Below are positions 24,179 through 32,413 of a stretch of 46,741 nucleotides of DNA, piece by piece (the first letter of the stretch is position 1; the number at the start of each line of letters is the position of its first letter). The translations under genes were made by a program, and so were the position numbers. This stretch comes from CALBZH01 sp964538515 (lineage in GTDB: Bacteria > Desulfobacterota > Syntrophobacteria > Syntrophobacterales > Syntrophobacteraceae). The stretch is from assembly GCA_964538515.1 (NCBI GenBank), contig CAZIEW010000042.1, positions 1 to 46,741 of the forward strand. The letters run 5' to 3'. Below the pieces are notes generated by a model. That model saw nothing but the letters and a program-made list of their open reading frames with translations. It was not told where the DNA came from and ran no database searches.

Positions 24179-25522
24179 ATGCTCATCAGCAATGATGTCC
24201 TTGAAAGGCGCTGCAAGGATCTGATCGAGACGATTCTTTTGAGTCTCGAGAACTCCACCAAGGGAACGATCTATCGGATCGGTCCAATGCCCGCCCTGCA
24301 AGCGGTTCGCGTTACCTCCGGCGTTCGAGATGAAGGGACGGGGCAAATCCATTGGGGTTTGCCCGAGGCTTCGGACTACAATGCTCCAGGCAAGATGTGG
24401 GAGCAGTACCGCGACCGGCCAGGCAATGTCCTGGAGGCAATGGCGTGGTGTGTTGAACGGCAGAAGAGCTGGACGGCAGACAATCCCTACGAGGACAACC
24501 GCAGCGTCCGGAAGCAGCTGAGTGGTGAAATCGAGGATTTCCACCACATGGAGCCCGTCCTGGTTCTCAAATCCGACCTGTTTTGGAATCAGCCGTGCGA
24601 GCCCGAATATCCGTTGGACTTCCATGGCAGGCCCATCTGGCAGGACAGCAAGTACGTCGTGGCGGCGGTCATCAAGATCCACTTCAAGCCATACCAGATC
24701 CGGCGTGGCGACCGCTCCACCAAGATGATCAAGCTTCTCTCCCGCACTCTCGGCACCGAGCTCCTCTCCCTTCATATCCGAGAAACCCTGGTGGAAGCCC
24801 AAGAAAACCTGACCCGTCAACGACTACAGACGTGCAACGTTCTGGCGCACGAGCTTCGCAATACGCTCATGAAGCTCGGATTCACCAGTTCCGCCATCAA
24901 TGCGGAGATCAGCTATCTGAGGGAGCAGTGGGAGGCTGAAATCGAAAAAGCCTTTCCCGATCTGGAGAACAAGAGGACTGTCCTCGGCTCGCTGAGCAGC
25001 ATGCTTGAGTCTCGGATCAGCTCCCTGAACGGGGCTTATGGCTTGCGGGAGGTCTCGACGCAGCTTCTTAACGTTCAGCGTGAGATGGCGGTCATGCCGC
25101 TCATGCCTGAGATCGCCGAAAAATGGGTGCTTCACAAGATCCGCCCTAAATGGCAGCGTCTCTTGGTGGAGTCATCGGTCTGGCAGGGGGACGACAGGCG
25201 CGTCCTCGAGTTGTTGGACCGCCTCGAGCGTGTGATCCCTCTCGGAAAGGACACCACCTTGGCTGAGCGGATGACCCACCTGCCTCGAGATCTCAGGGAG
25301 CCTTGGCAGCGCTTGGCTTACGTGGATTATACGGCGGACAAAGTCAGTGTCGTGGACGAGATCCTTCAGCTCCTCGATCACCCAGCCTTGAGCATTCCTC
25401 ACAAACTGCAGAGCAAGAAGGTCCTGACGTCGCTTCGCGTCCTGTCGGCCATGATGCCGGACGTGGAGGAGCGGGCTAACCGCATGATCTGCTCCCTCAA
25501 GAACGGCGTCTACTCCGCCTAG
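24179..25522 (+). CDS. Unknown protein with a histidine-kinase-like H-box and no kinase domain
   Basis: The 447-residue soluble protein does not match a family I recognise. Residues 1-200 resemble a sensory region, mixed alpha/beta with many aromatic residues. Residues 200-260 form a helix carrying AHELRNTLMKLGF, where His224-Glu-Leu-Arg-Asn is the typical phospho-acceptor box of HisKA histidine kinases. The remaining 190 residues are helical and show no N, G1, F or G2 box, so there is no ATP-binding domain. It could be a degenerate kinase, or a protein phosphorylated in trans that passes phosphate to a receiver such as the one at 1003. AGGGGAG precedes the ATG. It is monocistronic and converges on cdaA. 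Confidence 0.7.
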   Translation: MLISNDVLERRCKDLIETILLSLENSTKGTIYRIGPMPALQAVRVTSGVRDEGTGQIHWGLPEASDYNAPGKMWEQYRDRPGNVLEAMAWCVERQKSWTADNPYEDNRSVRKQLSGEIEDFHHMEPVLVLKSDLFWNQPCEPEYPLDFHGRPIWQDSKYVVAAVIKIHFKPYQIRRGDRSTKMIKLLSRTLGTELLSLHIRETLVEAQENLTRQRLQTCNVLAHELRNTLMKLGFTSSAINAEISYLREQWEAEIEKAFPDLENKRTVLGSLSSMLESRISSLNGAYGLREVSTQLLNVQREMAVMPLMPEIAEKWVLHKIRPKWQRLLVESSVWQGDDRRVLELLDRLERVIPLGKDTTLAERMTHLPRDLREPWQRLAYVDYTADKVSVVDEILQLLDHPALSIPHKLQSKKVLTSLRVLSAMMPDVEERANRMICSLKNGVYSA

Positions 25523-25543
25523 CGCCCGGGGTCGTCCACGGTC

Positions 25544-26995
25544 TCACTTCTTCTCCAAAACCGATTTCTCAACAATGGTGTAATTCACGGTGACCCGATC
25601 CGCGGCTCCTGTGGCTAGCTTGAGCGAGGGCGGGGTCAAGACGAGGGACGTCGTCAGCGTTCCCGGTCTGGTCAGGTCGTCCAGGCGCACCGGAGTCGTG
25701 TAAATGGTGTGCACCTTCTCCAGGATCTTGCTGCCGCCGATCACCTTGATCTTGTCCGGCACGGTTGACGTCTGCACCAGGGCCAAATTTTCTGGCAGCT
25801 TTCCGACCCAGTCGACCTGGATGGGGAGCTCCTTGGAGACCGGCACGTCGAGGGCTACCTCAACGGTGGGTGGGCTCACCTTGTTCAAAAAGACGCCGGG
25901 AGGAAGGACTATGTTGTCCTGGGTGATGGGGAACATGTTGGTGCCTTCCGTTGCCTTCTTGAGGTCTACGCGTATGTGCACTTGTCCCGCGCGCAAGGAC
26001 TTGATCAGGGCGCTCGACCCGTAAAGCTGCACTCGGACTTCGTCTGTCGAAGCATCCAGAATGTCGAAATTGGGGGGGCGATTGACATACTCAATGGGCA
26101 CGTTCAGGGCGGTGATGGTGTCATAGCTCCGCGTGAACCCGAACCAGATGCCGGTCATGATGAGCAGTGACATCACCCCCGCAAGGATTTGCTTGATCCG
26201 TTCACGCTTCTGCTCTTTTTCCGGAAGTCCATCGGAGAGGTTGAAATGCTTCTTGAGGATCTGGGCCAGGTCCTCGGGCTGCGGAACGGGTTTGATCCAG
26301 TGGTCTTTAGCGACCGTGACGCGACCGCGCTCCTCGGAAACGGCGATCACGAGTGCGTCGGTTCGCTCGGCAAGACCAGCGGCGGCTCGGTGACGCGTCC
26401 CGTAAAAAGTGGGAAGATCTGACCGCTGGGATAACGGAAGCAGCACACCGACCTCGATCACCCGAGAGCCCTGGATGATGATCGCTCCGTCGTGAACGGG
26501 GTTTTTGGGCCAGAAGATGCTGAGCAGCATTTCCTGCGAGACTTTGCCGTCCCAGGGGATGCCCCCGTGAATGACCTCCGCGAGGTCCTCCTTCCCGGGA
26601 AACACGATCAGGGCCCCGATACGCTTCTTTCCCATCTGGTAGATGGAATCGGTGATGCTCGATAGGGGAGAGATCTGTTCCTTGTGGGGCGTTCCCCAAA
26701 GGAAAGCCTTAAGGTTTCTGGCCTGCAGAGCCGTACGAATTTCGTTTCGGAACACCACGATGATGATGATGGCGGCTGCCGTCGTAATGCCCCGAACCGC
26801 CCAGCTCGTCAGGATCAAGCCCAAAGAGGCAGCGACTTCCTGAAACAGCCAAAGCGAGGTGATTCCCACCAGCACGCGGAAGGCATTCGTCCCCTGAAAG
26901 AGTACGTAGACGCGGAACAGGATGTAGCTGTTGATGATGATATCCACAGCATCCTGCCAGCGAAATGAGCTGACGATCTTGAGCAGGTCCGTCAT
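25544..26995 (-). CDS. cdaA: Diadenylate cyclase CdaA fused to YbbR/CdaR-like domains
   Basis: The 483-residue membrane protein makes cyclic di-AMP from two ATP. Three N-terminal transmembrane segments (about 18-82) precede a DisA_N cyclase domain (about 95-250) with the catalytic DGA (169-171, in NPVHDGAII) and the GTRHRAA motif (199-205). Unlike the usual ~273-residue CdaA, it continues through another membrane segment (about 271-290) into two or more YbbR repeats on the outer side of the membrane (about 300-483). In Firmicutes this module is the separate regulator CdaR. The fusion joins enzyme and regulator in one chain. It follows the DUF2914 gene by 35 bases. No glmM is adjacent. Confidence 0.92.
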   Translation of the reverse strand: MTDLLKIVSSFRWQDAVDIIINSYILFRVYVLFQGTNAFRVLVGITSLWLFQEVAASLGLILTSWAVRGITTAAAIIIIVVFRNEIRTALQARNLKAFLWGTPHKEQISPLSSITDSIYQMGKKRIGALIVFPGKEDLAEVIHGGIPWDGKVSQEMLLSIFWPKNPVHDGAIIIQGSRVIEVGVLLPLSQRSDLPTFYGTRHRAAAGLAERTDALVIAVSEERGRVTVAKDHWIKPVPQPEDLAQILKKHFNLSDGLPEKEQKRERIKQILAGVMSLLIMTGIWFGFTRSYDTITALNVPIEYVNRPPNFDILDASTDEVRVQLYGSSALIKSLRAGQVHIRVDLKKATEGTNMFPITQDNIVLPPGVFLNKVSPPTVEVALDVPVSKELPIQVDWVGKLPENLALVQTSTVPDKIKVIGGSKILEKVHTIYTTPVRLDDLTRPGTLTTSLVLTPPSLKLATGAADRVTVNYTIVEKSVLEKK

Positions 26996-27030
26996 GATGA
27001 TCCTGTCAGTTGACTACCGCGGCAATGGCG

Positions 27031-27495
27031 CTAGTCGGTGATGCTGAATCGCAGGATGCTGAAGATGTGGCCTTCCTGGTCGCTGATTTCCACGCGCCAC
27101 GGGCCTTTATCCGTTTCTCTGAGCTGGATGACGCTATACGTCGACCACTTGGGGGGATAAAGGCGCAGGCGAGTCTGCGTGCTGAGCTCGTCCCGATGGA
27201 ACCAGCGATGGAAGACCACCGTGGGTTGTGGTACAGGGTCAAAAGCAGTGAAACAATATACTTGGCCGATTCCCACCGAGAAGGCAATGGCAGGCCGAAC
27301 CGGCAGAAGGTTTTCGACTTTTTCTCCCATCACGGCCTGGCTCAGCAGCAGCTTCGGGGAATTCGGATCGTTGGGGGTGGGCTGGTACGACGGAACGGTC
27401 GAGCCGTTCTCTTCGGCTCTCGGTTCCGCCGGGAACACCACGGCAGAGAGGGTCAAAACCAGGATGGCCAGAACGGCTCCAGCTTGCTTGTACAT
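27031..27495 (-). CDS. Exported DUF2914 protein
   Basis: The 154-residue protein has a signal peptide (about 1-25) and a DUF2914 domain in its C-terminal half, with GQVYCFTAFDPVPQP, VVFHRWFHRDEL and PPKWSTYSVIQL followed by GPWRVEISDQEGHIF. The domain is a small beta fold seen in periplasmic or membrane-anchored proteins of unknown role. ATG 27495 is used because GGAGG lies eight bases upstream and the signal peptide starts there; the frame extends 69 codons further without sense. It is 35 bases before cdaA on the same strand, so the pair is probably co-transcribed. Confidence 0.85.
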   Translation of the reverse strand: MYKQAGAVLAILVLTLSAVVFPAEPRAEENGSTVPSYQPTPNDPNSPKLLLSQAVMGEKVENLLPVRPAIAFSVGIGQVYCFTAFDPVPQPTVVFHRWFHRDELSTQTRLRLYPPKWSTYSVIQLRETDKGPWRVEISDQEGHIFSILRFSITD

Positions 27496-27762
27496 GAACA
27501 GAACCTCCGGATCAACGTGACAGGCTGGTGTCACTGCGGCGGAGAGGTTTTCAAAGTGGTTGTCGGGCGGTGGTGGAACGGGCTCCAGAAGCCTTGTACG
27601 ACTCCCATCCATAAATAGCATGCAGACCGCGTGCGTCAAGGATTTTCGGATTCTCACGCTGGTGCTCCTGCCCACAAAACGATAGTCAGAAGACACCGCC
27701 AATGGTACAAGTCCGGGCGATATGAAATCAGAGCGCGACTCCTGTAGGAAAGACGCCGTCTC

Positions 27763-28449
27763 ATGATCTTCGTTCGAAAGTCGGCATCCAACCTTGGATG
27801 GACGAAATGCCTACTGCCGGTCGGGGCCTTGGTGATCTTGCTTGTCTGGTCGGCCTGGTCCATCGGTTCGTGGTCAGCTAATGGAGGGCTGCCGACCTCA
27901 GGGATTGTTGCCGCCGTCTTTGACGGCGACACGGTGCAGCTGGAATCCGGCCAACGCGTGCGTTATCTCGGCTTGGACGCTCCGGAAGTCGAGCACGATG
28001 GGACAGCCGGTGACTGTTTCGCCGAAGAAGCCAAGAGAGCCAACCGGGAGCTCGTGCTTCACAAGAAGGTCTCGTTGCACTACGACCGTGAAACGATGGA
28101 TCACCATGGGCGTCTCCTGGCCTACGTGACGACGAGCGACGGGCGCTCGGTCAATGGAGAGCTCATTCGTGGAGGCTATGCCCATGTCTTCCGCTCCGTC
28201 GCCGGCTTTGACCGCTTGGGAGACTATGTGGCCCTGCAACGGGAGGCAATCGAGAACCGTCGAGGAATGTGGGGTGCCTGCTCGGTGAGACCCGCCCGCT
28301 ATTACATCGTTAATCGGGGTACAGGGATCTTTCATCGCCCGGGATGTCGCTATGGAAGGTCTACGAGCGCACACCACGCAATCCGCCTCGATACTCGGTG
28401 GGCTGCTCTTTTGGAGGGGCTGAGCCCGTGTCGTCGCTGCAAGCCGTAG
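27763..28449 (+). CDS. Exported thermonuclease-family protein with C-terminal Cys motif
   Basis: The 228-residue protein has an N-terminal membrane segment or signal (about 16-36) and a staphylococcal-nuclease fold (about 45-175): FDGDTVQL, RYLGLDAPE with the active-site Arg67 region, and DHHGRLLAYV. A short C-terminal module (about 185-228) reads FHRPGCRYG ... AALLEGLSPCRRCKP; its three cysteines and His resemble the Ada-type zinc-binding segment often appended to such nucleases. It should degrade nucleic acids outside the cytoplasm using calcium. AGGAA precedes the ATG. It is transcribed away from the DUF2914 gene; the Nudix gene follows within 80 bases. Confidence 0.88.
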   Translation: MIFVRKSASNLGWTKCLLPVGALVILLVWSAWSIGSWSANGGLPTSGIVAAVFDGDTVQLESGQRVRYLGLDAPEVEHDGTAGDCFAEEAKRANRELVLHKKVSLHYDRETMDHHGRLLAYVTTSDGRSVNGELIRGGYAHVFRSVAGFDRLGDYVALQREAIENRRGMWGACSVRPARYYIVNRGTGIFHRPGCRYGRSTSAHHAIRLDTRWAALLEGLSPCRRCKP

Positions 28450-28527
28450 CGGGTTTTCGAGATGAGCTCCAGTGCGGGAAGACTGCAGGGGAATTCATGT
28501 AGCGATGCGATCGCGAGGAAAAATAAA

Positions 28528-28989
28528 TTGAGCCGGGTTTACCCAGAGCACCCCCTGGTTGGCGTGGGAGCGATCATTTTCAGAGGCACCCAGGTTCTGC
28601 TGGTGCAGCGCGGGAGCGAGCCCTCCTATGGGAAGTGGTCTGTGCCGGGAGGCCTTGTCGAAGTCGGGGAGTCCCTCGGCGACGCCGTCCGACGGGAGGT
28701 TCGGGAGGAAGTGGGGCTCGACATCGACGTCGGGGATTTGGTGGCTGCGCTCGACCGCGTGATTCCGGATGAAAATGGGCGCCCCCTGTATCATTATGTC
28801 TTGCTGGATTTTCTATGCGTCTATGGCGGCGGTGAGCCGACGCCCGCTTCGGACGCGCTGCAATGCGCCTTTGTCGAGATGGAAGCACTGGGCGAGCTTC
28901 CGCTGACTTCCGGAACCCTGGAGGTGATCGTTCGAGCTTCCTCCTATCCCCGAGGGAATGCCTACCCAGTCTACGATCCCACCTTGTGA
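28528..28989 (+). CDS. Nudix hydrolase
   Basis: The 153-residue protein has a complete Nudix box, GGLVEVGESLGDAVRREVREEVGL, written here in parts: GGLVEVGESLGDA then VRREVREEVGL, matching G-x5-E-x7-R-E-x2-E-E-x-G. It hydrolyses a nucleoside diphosphate linked to another group; the flanking YPEHPLVGVGAIIF start resembles ADP-ribose or NAD(H) pyrophosphatase relatives, so the substrate is uncertain. TTG 28528 is chosen since GAGGA sits nine bases before it and gives the common family N-terminus; an ATG at 28462 would add 22 residues without similarity. It may share a transcript with the nuclease gene. Confidence 0.9.
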   Translation: MSRVYPEHPLVGVGAIIFRGTQVLLVQRGSEPSYGKWSVPGGLVEVGESLGDAVRREVREEVGLDIDVGDLVAALDRVIPDENGRPLYHYVLLDFLCVYGGGEPTPASDALQCAFVEMEALGELPLTSGTLEVIVRASSYPRGNAYPVYDPTL

Positions 28990-29052
28990 AGAAGCGGGGG
29001 ATGGCAGACCGCTCTCGGGTCGGCTGCCCTTGAAACCGACTCGGGCGGGGCC

Positions 29053-29111
29053 CCACATCGTGCTTGACTTCCCCGGTTCTCTGCTTTATGACTGACCAGT
29101 CCGTCAGATGG
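29053..29111 (+). promoter_or_regulatory. tetR-acpP promoter with duplicated TetR-type operator
   Basis: The -35 TTGACT (29064-29069) and -10 TATGAC (29087-29092) are 17 bases apart. The operator core TGACTGACCAGTCCGTCA (29089-29106) overlaps the -10 and is a dyad (TGACnGACnnGTCnGTCA, 14 of 18 positions symmetric). Both the block CCACATCGTGCTTGACTTC (29053-29071) and the 24 bases 29088-29111 recur exactly, inverted, at 44663-44681 and 44620-44643. The site lies 20-40 bases before the tetR start, which fits autorepression. Confidence 0.85.
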
Positions 29112-29129
29112 CTGCGGGTGAGGAGTGAC

Positions 29130-30056
29130 GTGAATCCAGAACGAAAACAGCAGGCGTTGAGCATCGCCCTTCGTAAGCTCGTCCAGGGACGGGACGAGGT
29201 TCAATCCATTGCCGACCAGCTTAAACGACTCCTCCCCCCGAAACGTTCATCCGCCGATGCGCTGGAAGGGCTCGTTCGCTGGCTTGTCGACGCTCGGGAG
29301 GCTGTCAAGCAGGCCGGTGGGCAACAGGTTCACGCCGTGTCGCGCCTCATGGAGGCGCTCCGCCACATCGGCATTCAGCAGGGGATCGAGCCGGAGCGAC
29401 TTTACGCAAGGGCCCTGGAAGTGTTGCTGCTGGATGCCGACGCTGACGACGGACCACGCTCATCCGCTGGGCGCAGCTCTACGCGTGAGAGGATCCTGGA
29501 TGCCGCCTTGGATGTCTTCTCCGAGAAGGGATTCCACCAGGCGACCGTGGATGAAATCGCTGAGGCAGCCGGGTTGGGAAAGGGGACCCTCTATCGCTAT
29601 TTCGCGAATAAGGAGACGCTGTTCAATGAGCTGGTTCGCTCCCGGCTGGAGGAGCTGGAGGAGCAGGCCAATGCGGTTCTGGACGGGCAGGACGACGTGC
29701 TCACGATGATCTCCAAGTATCTGCGCATCTATTTCGAGTTCTTCGATCGCAACGAGCGGCTCTATCGTGTGGTTGTCCAACAGCGCGGAGATATGGGGCG
29801 CGAGTTCCAGGATGTCTACGTGAAAACCGTAATGAGACGGATTCCCGTTCTGAAACGGAAGATCTATCGGGCGACTCAGAAGGGTGTTTTGAAGGAAGTG
29901 GATTTCCAGACGGTTTTTTACGGCGTCATGGGATTCATCCATGGAGTGATTCAGAAATGGGTTGCCAGTGACTGTTCGTACTCACTGGTGGACGAACTGC
30001 CGACGGTGATGGAAGTATTGTTCTATGGCTTTGTGAAGCATGCCAACCAGGCTTAG
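29130..30056 (+). CDS. TetR-family regulator with long N-terminal extension
   Basis: The 308-residue protein has its TetR DNA-binding domain at about 119-165 (RERILDAALDVFSEKGFHQATVDEIAEAAG ... TLYRYF, split here), followed by a helical ligand-binding domain. TetR proteins normally begin with this domain; here about 115 helical residues (NPERKQQALSIALRKLV ... ALEVLLLDAD) precede it and match no family I know. GTG 29130 is chosen because AGGAG lies just upstream and the earlier ATGs (29064, 29088) fall in the -35 box and operator. acpP follows after 24 bases. The shared operator points to regulation of itself, acpP and acd-etfBA-fabGF, probably with an acyl-CoA or acyl-ACP ligand; ligand identity is inference. 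Confidence 0.9.
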   Translation: MNPERKQQALSIALRKLVQGRDEVQSIADQLKRLLPPKRSSADALEGLVRWLVDAREAVKQAGGQQVHAVSRLMEALRHIGIQQGIEPERLYARALEVLLLDADADDGPRSSAGRSSTRERILDAALDVFSEKGFHQATVDEIAEAAGLGKGTLYRYFANKETLFNELVRSRLEELEEQANAVLDGQDDVLTMISKYLRIYFEFFDRNERLYRVVVQQRGDMGREFQDVYVKTVMRRIPVLKRKIYRATQKGVLKEVDFQTVFYGVMGFIHGVIQKWVASDCSYSLVDELPTVMEVLFYGFVKHANQA

Positions 30057-30080
30057 ACCCGATTAGGAGGAGAAAAGAGC

Positions 30081-30323
30081 ATGGATAAGAATGCAATCGA
30101 AAGCAAGGTAGTGGATATCATCACGAACCAGCTGGGTGTGGAGAGGGAGCTGGTCACCGCCGAAGCGCATGTGATCGACGACCTCGGAGCGGATTCCCTG
30201 GACGTCGTGGAGCTGGTGATGGCCCTTGAAGAAGCCTTCGATATCGAGATCCCCGACGATGACGCCGAAAAGATCCGCACCGTTAAGGATATTTTCGAGT
30301 ATCTCGCCAAGGCCCTGGGGTAG
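30081..30323 (+). CDS. acpP: Acyl carrier protein
   Basis: The 80-residue acidic protein has the phosphopantetheine site Ser39 in GADSLDVVELVMALEE. It carries growing acyl chains. GGAGGAG precedes the ATG, and the gene starts 24 bases after tetR, so it is in the tetR transcript. Usually acpP lies between fabG and fabF; here these two sit together 10 kb away and acpP is with the regulator. Whether it is the only ACP of the cell or a dedicated one cannot be told from this window. Confidence 0.95.
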   Translation: MDKNAIESKVVDIITNQLGVERELVTAEAHVIDDLGADSLDVVELVMALEEAFDIEIPDDDAEKIRTVKDIFEYLAKALG

Positions 30324-30336
30324 CTCTCAGATCGTC

Positions 30337-30386
30337 GCACCACGTTGGCGCTGTTCGCCCTCGGGGCGCCGGTGCCAACGTGGTGC
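30337..30386 (+). terminator. Long hairpin after acpP
   Basis: GCACCACGTTGGC (30337-30349) pairs perfectly with GCCAACGTGGTGC (30374-30386). The loop itself holds GGGGCGCC. There is no T-run on either strand, so it may protect the acpP mRNA end or terminate with a factor. Confidence 0.5.
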
Positions 30387-30480
30387 AGATGGGTCGCCCC
30401 AGTGCTTTACCTCCCTCGTGGTTAAGCCTCTTTAGACATGCCTTCCCAAACACGGCCCCGGGTGATTCGGGAGCCGAGTG

Positions 30481-31578
30481 TCAGGCTCTGAAGCTGCGTG
30501 AGGCCGCCCCGCTATTCAATAGCTCGAGGGCCATGTCTTTCTCTTCCTCGAACCGCCGGCGTACCGCCGAAGCCACCCTGGCGTTGGAGCCTCCGAATTG
30601 TGTGCGCCGTGCGGCGTACACCTTCTGGATGAGCTTCTGCTCATTATGCATTCCGTCCGCCATGGAAGGTCTCCCGGTGCCGATGGCTTTGGAAAAGATG
30701 CGCGCGGCGCCCCGCGGGCCGTGCTGGACGGCAGTGCTCCACAGGACTTCCTGCAAAGCCTTCGACTGATCCTGAACGTCTACCCCTGTTCGCTCCTGGA
30801 TCTCCTGAAGAGCGGGAATGTAATGGGTTTCCGCGATGAAGTCTTGCTGCAGCTTGGCGAAACGGGTGGGGTCTTCTGCTGCGATCTTTTTCCATTCCCG
30901 GGGAACGGCCCCTCCACGTCCCCCCGTGTTGAGGGGGCCGGCTGAGCTGAGACGCCTCGCCCAGTCCGGAGCCTGCTCCTTGAGGAAGTCGATGAAAAGG
31001 CGCATGGTCCCCGTTCGAGAAGCGATCTGGTATGTGCCGTACGACGTGCCTCCAAGCTCATCGTATCCAATCGCGTCGATTCCATCACCTCCCGACTCGA
31101 ATCGCGCCGACAGATTTCCCAGGCCCGAATCTGTCTGAGCGCGCTTGAGGGACCTGGCCGACCGGGGACTGGATTGCTGAGCCTCCTCACTTGCGATAGA
31201 AGAGCTCGATCGGGTGGTGTTGATCAGGCTTGAAGCGACGGTTGCCAGGCGCGGAGAGATATTGTTCAATCGGATTAGCGTTGCGGCTGTCAGTGCGTTG
31301 AGACCTTCACCCTGCGTGGATTTCGGTGCTTGTAGCATAAAACCGACCTTCCCTCCTGGCTTGACGACAGGGACAGCCATTTGCAGCGTCTTCATTTCCC
31401 TCTGGAGGGAATTTATTTCCTCCGGGATCGAGCCTTGGTTGGTCCGTTGCATCTGGCTCAGGACGGACTGGAAGAGCTTCTGCTGGCTATCGGCCGCCAC
31501 GGAGCGGTGGCCCGCGTTGGTGCTGGCATTGGGCTGAGACGGTATTTTGTCTCGAAAAATCTTAATGTTGGGTCCCAT
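30481..31578 (-). CDS. Predicted lysozyme-like peptidoglycan hydrolase
   Basis: The 365-residue protein has a polar, Ser/Gln-rich N-terminal half (1-165) without signal peptide and a C-terminal domain (about 168-330). The domain has an ordered series of motifs: LSARFESGGDG, AIGYDELGGTSYGTYQIAS, AGPLNTGGRGG, QQDFIAETHYIPA and VLWSTAVQHGPRGAARIF. The Glu in RFESGG followed by a Gly-rich YGTYQ segment resembles lysozyme or transglycosylase-type folds, and similar domains are found in phage-like and VgrG-linked proteins; this is pattern-based and not certain. AAGGAG lies six bases before ATG 31578. There are no secretion or phage genes nearby. It diverges from azoR. Confidence 0.6.
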   Translation of the reverse strand: MGPNIKIFRDKIPSQPNASTNAGHRSVAADSQQKLFQSVLSQMQRTNQGSIPEEINSLQREMKTLQMAVPVVKPGGKVGFMLQAPKSTQGEGLNALTAATLIRLNNISPRLATVASSLINTTRSSSSIASEEAQQSSPRSARSLKRAQTDSGLGNLSARFESGGDGIDAIGYDELGGTSYGTYQIASRTGTMRLFIDFLKEQAPDWARRLSSAGPLNTGGRGGAVPREWKKIAAEDPTRFAKLQQDFIAETHYIPALQEIQERTGVDVQDQSKALQEVLWSTAVQHGPRGAARIFSKAIGTGRPSMADGMHNEQKLIQKVYAARRTQFGGSNARVASAVRRRFEEEKDMALELLNSGAASRSFRA

Positions 31579-31789
31579 GTGGTACTCCTTGTGACTTGGA
31601 ATCGACGGATAGAACTGCAAGAACCATGCTCCGATCTTCAGGAGGATGTGCCAGGACAAGCGGCCTTTGGAATGCGCAATCCCTTTCGGTGTGGGACGCT
31701 CTTGGTTGATCGTCGAGTCGAGCGACTTATCATTGATTCATGTACTCAACGCAACATTCCAACGCAGCAAGGCTGCAGGGAGAGAAACC

Positions 31790-32413
31790 ATGGAAAAAGT
31801 GCTGCATATTCAAGCAAGTCCGATGAAGGAGATCTCGTTCTCCAACCGAGTGGCCCGGGCATTTCTCGATGCTTATCAGGCTCGAAATCCGGCTGATGTC
31901 ATAGAAACCCTAGACCTTTGGACAGCGGAGCTCCCGGCCTTTGACTTCGCGGCGGCCTCGGGCAAGTACAAGGTGATGCGGGGGCTTCCCCACTCGGATG
32001 AGGAAGGAGCTGCCTGGGCTCGGGTGACCGAGATGGTCCGGCAGCTGAAATCAGCCTCCAAAGTGGTCGTGTCGACCGGGATGTGGAATTTCTCTCTGCC
32101 GTATCGCTTGAAGCAGTATATCGATATCGTTGTCCAACCGGGTCTGACCTTCTCGTTCGATCCGGAGAAAGGGTATACCGGATTGGTGACAGGACGTCCC
32201 CTGCAGCTGCTTCTGGCAAGTGGAGGGGAGTATCCGGCAGGCTCTCCCGGAGCCGCATGGGATTATCAAAAGCCTTATCTGGAAATGATCTTGGGCTTTA
32301 TGGGGTTTGCGGATATTCGCACATTGCGGGTTGAGGGCACGCTGGGACCGAATGCCTCACAAAACCTGACGGCAATCGAAAGCGCCGCCAGGGAGGCCGC
32401 GACCCGATTCTGA
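31790..32413 (+). CDS. azoR: FMN-dependent NADH-azoreductase family protein
   Basis: The 207-residue flavodoxin-like protein has the AzoR layout: HIQASPMKEISFSNRVARAF for phosphate binding, VVSTGMWNFSLPYRLKQYID for FMN, GYTGLVTGRPLQLLLASGGEY, and a long C-terminal helix. Such enzymes reduce quinones and azo compounds by two-electron transfer from NADH, and can protect against electrophiles. AGGGAGA precedes ATG 31790. It is divergent from the lysozyme-like gene with 211 bases between. Confidence 0.92.
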   Translation: MEKVLHIQASPMKEISFSNRVARAFLDAYQARNPADVIETLDLWTAELPAFDFAAASGKYKVMRGLPHSDEEGAAWARVTEMVRQLKSASKVVVSTGMWNFSLPYRLKQYIDIVVQPGLTFSFDPEKGYTGLVTGRPLQLLLASGGEYPAGSPGAAWDYQKPYLEMILGFMGFADIRTLRVEGTLGPNASQNLTAIESAAREAATRF

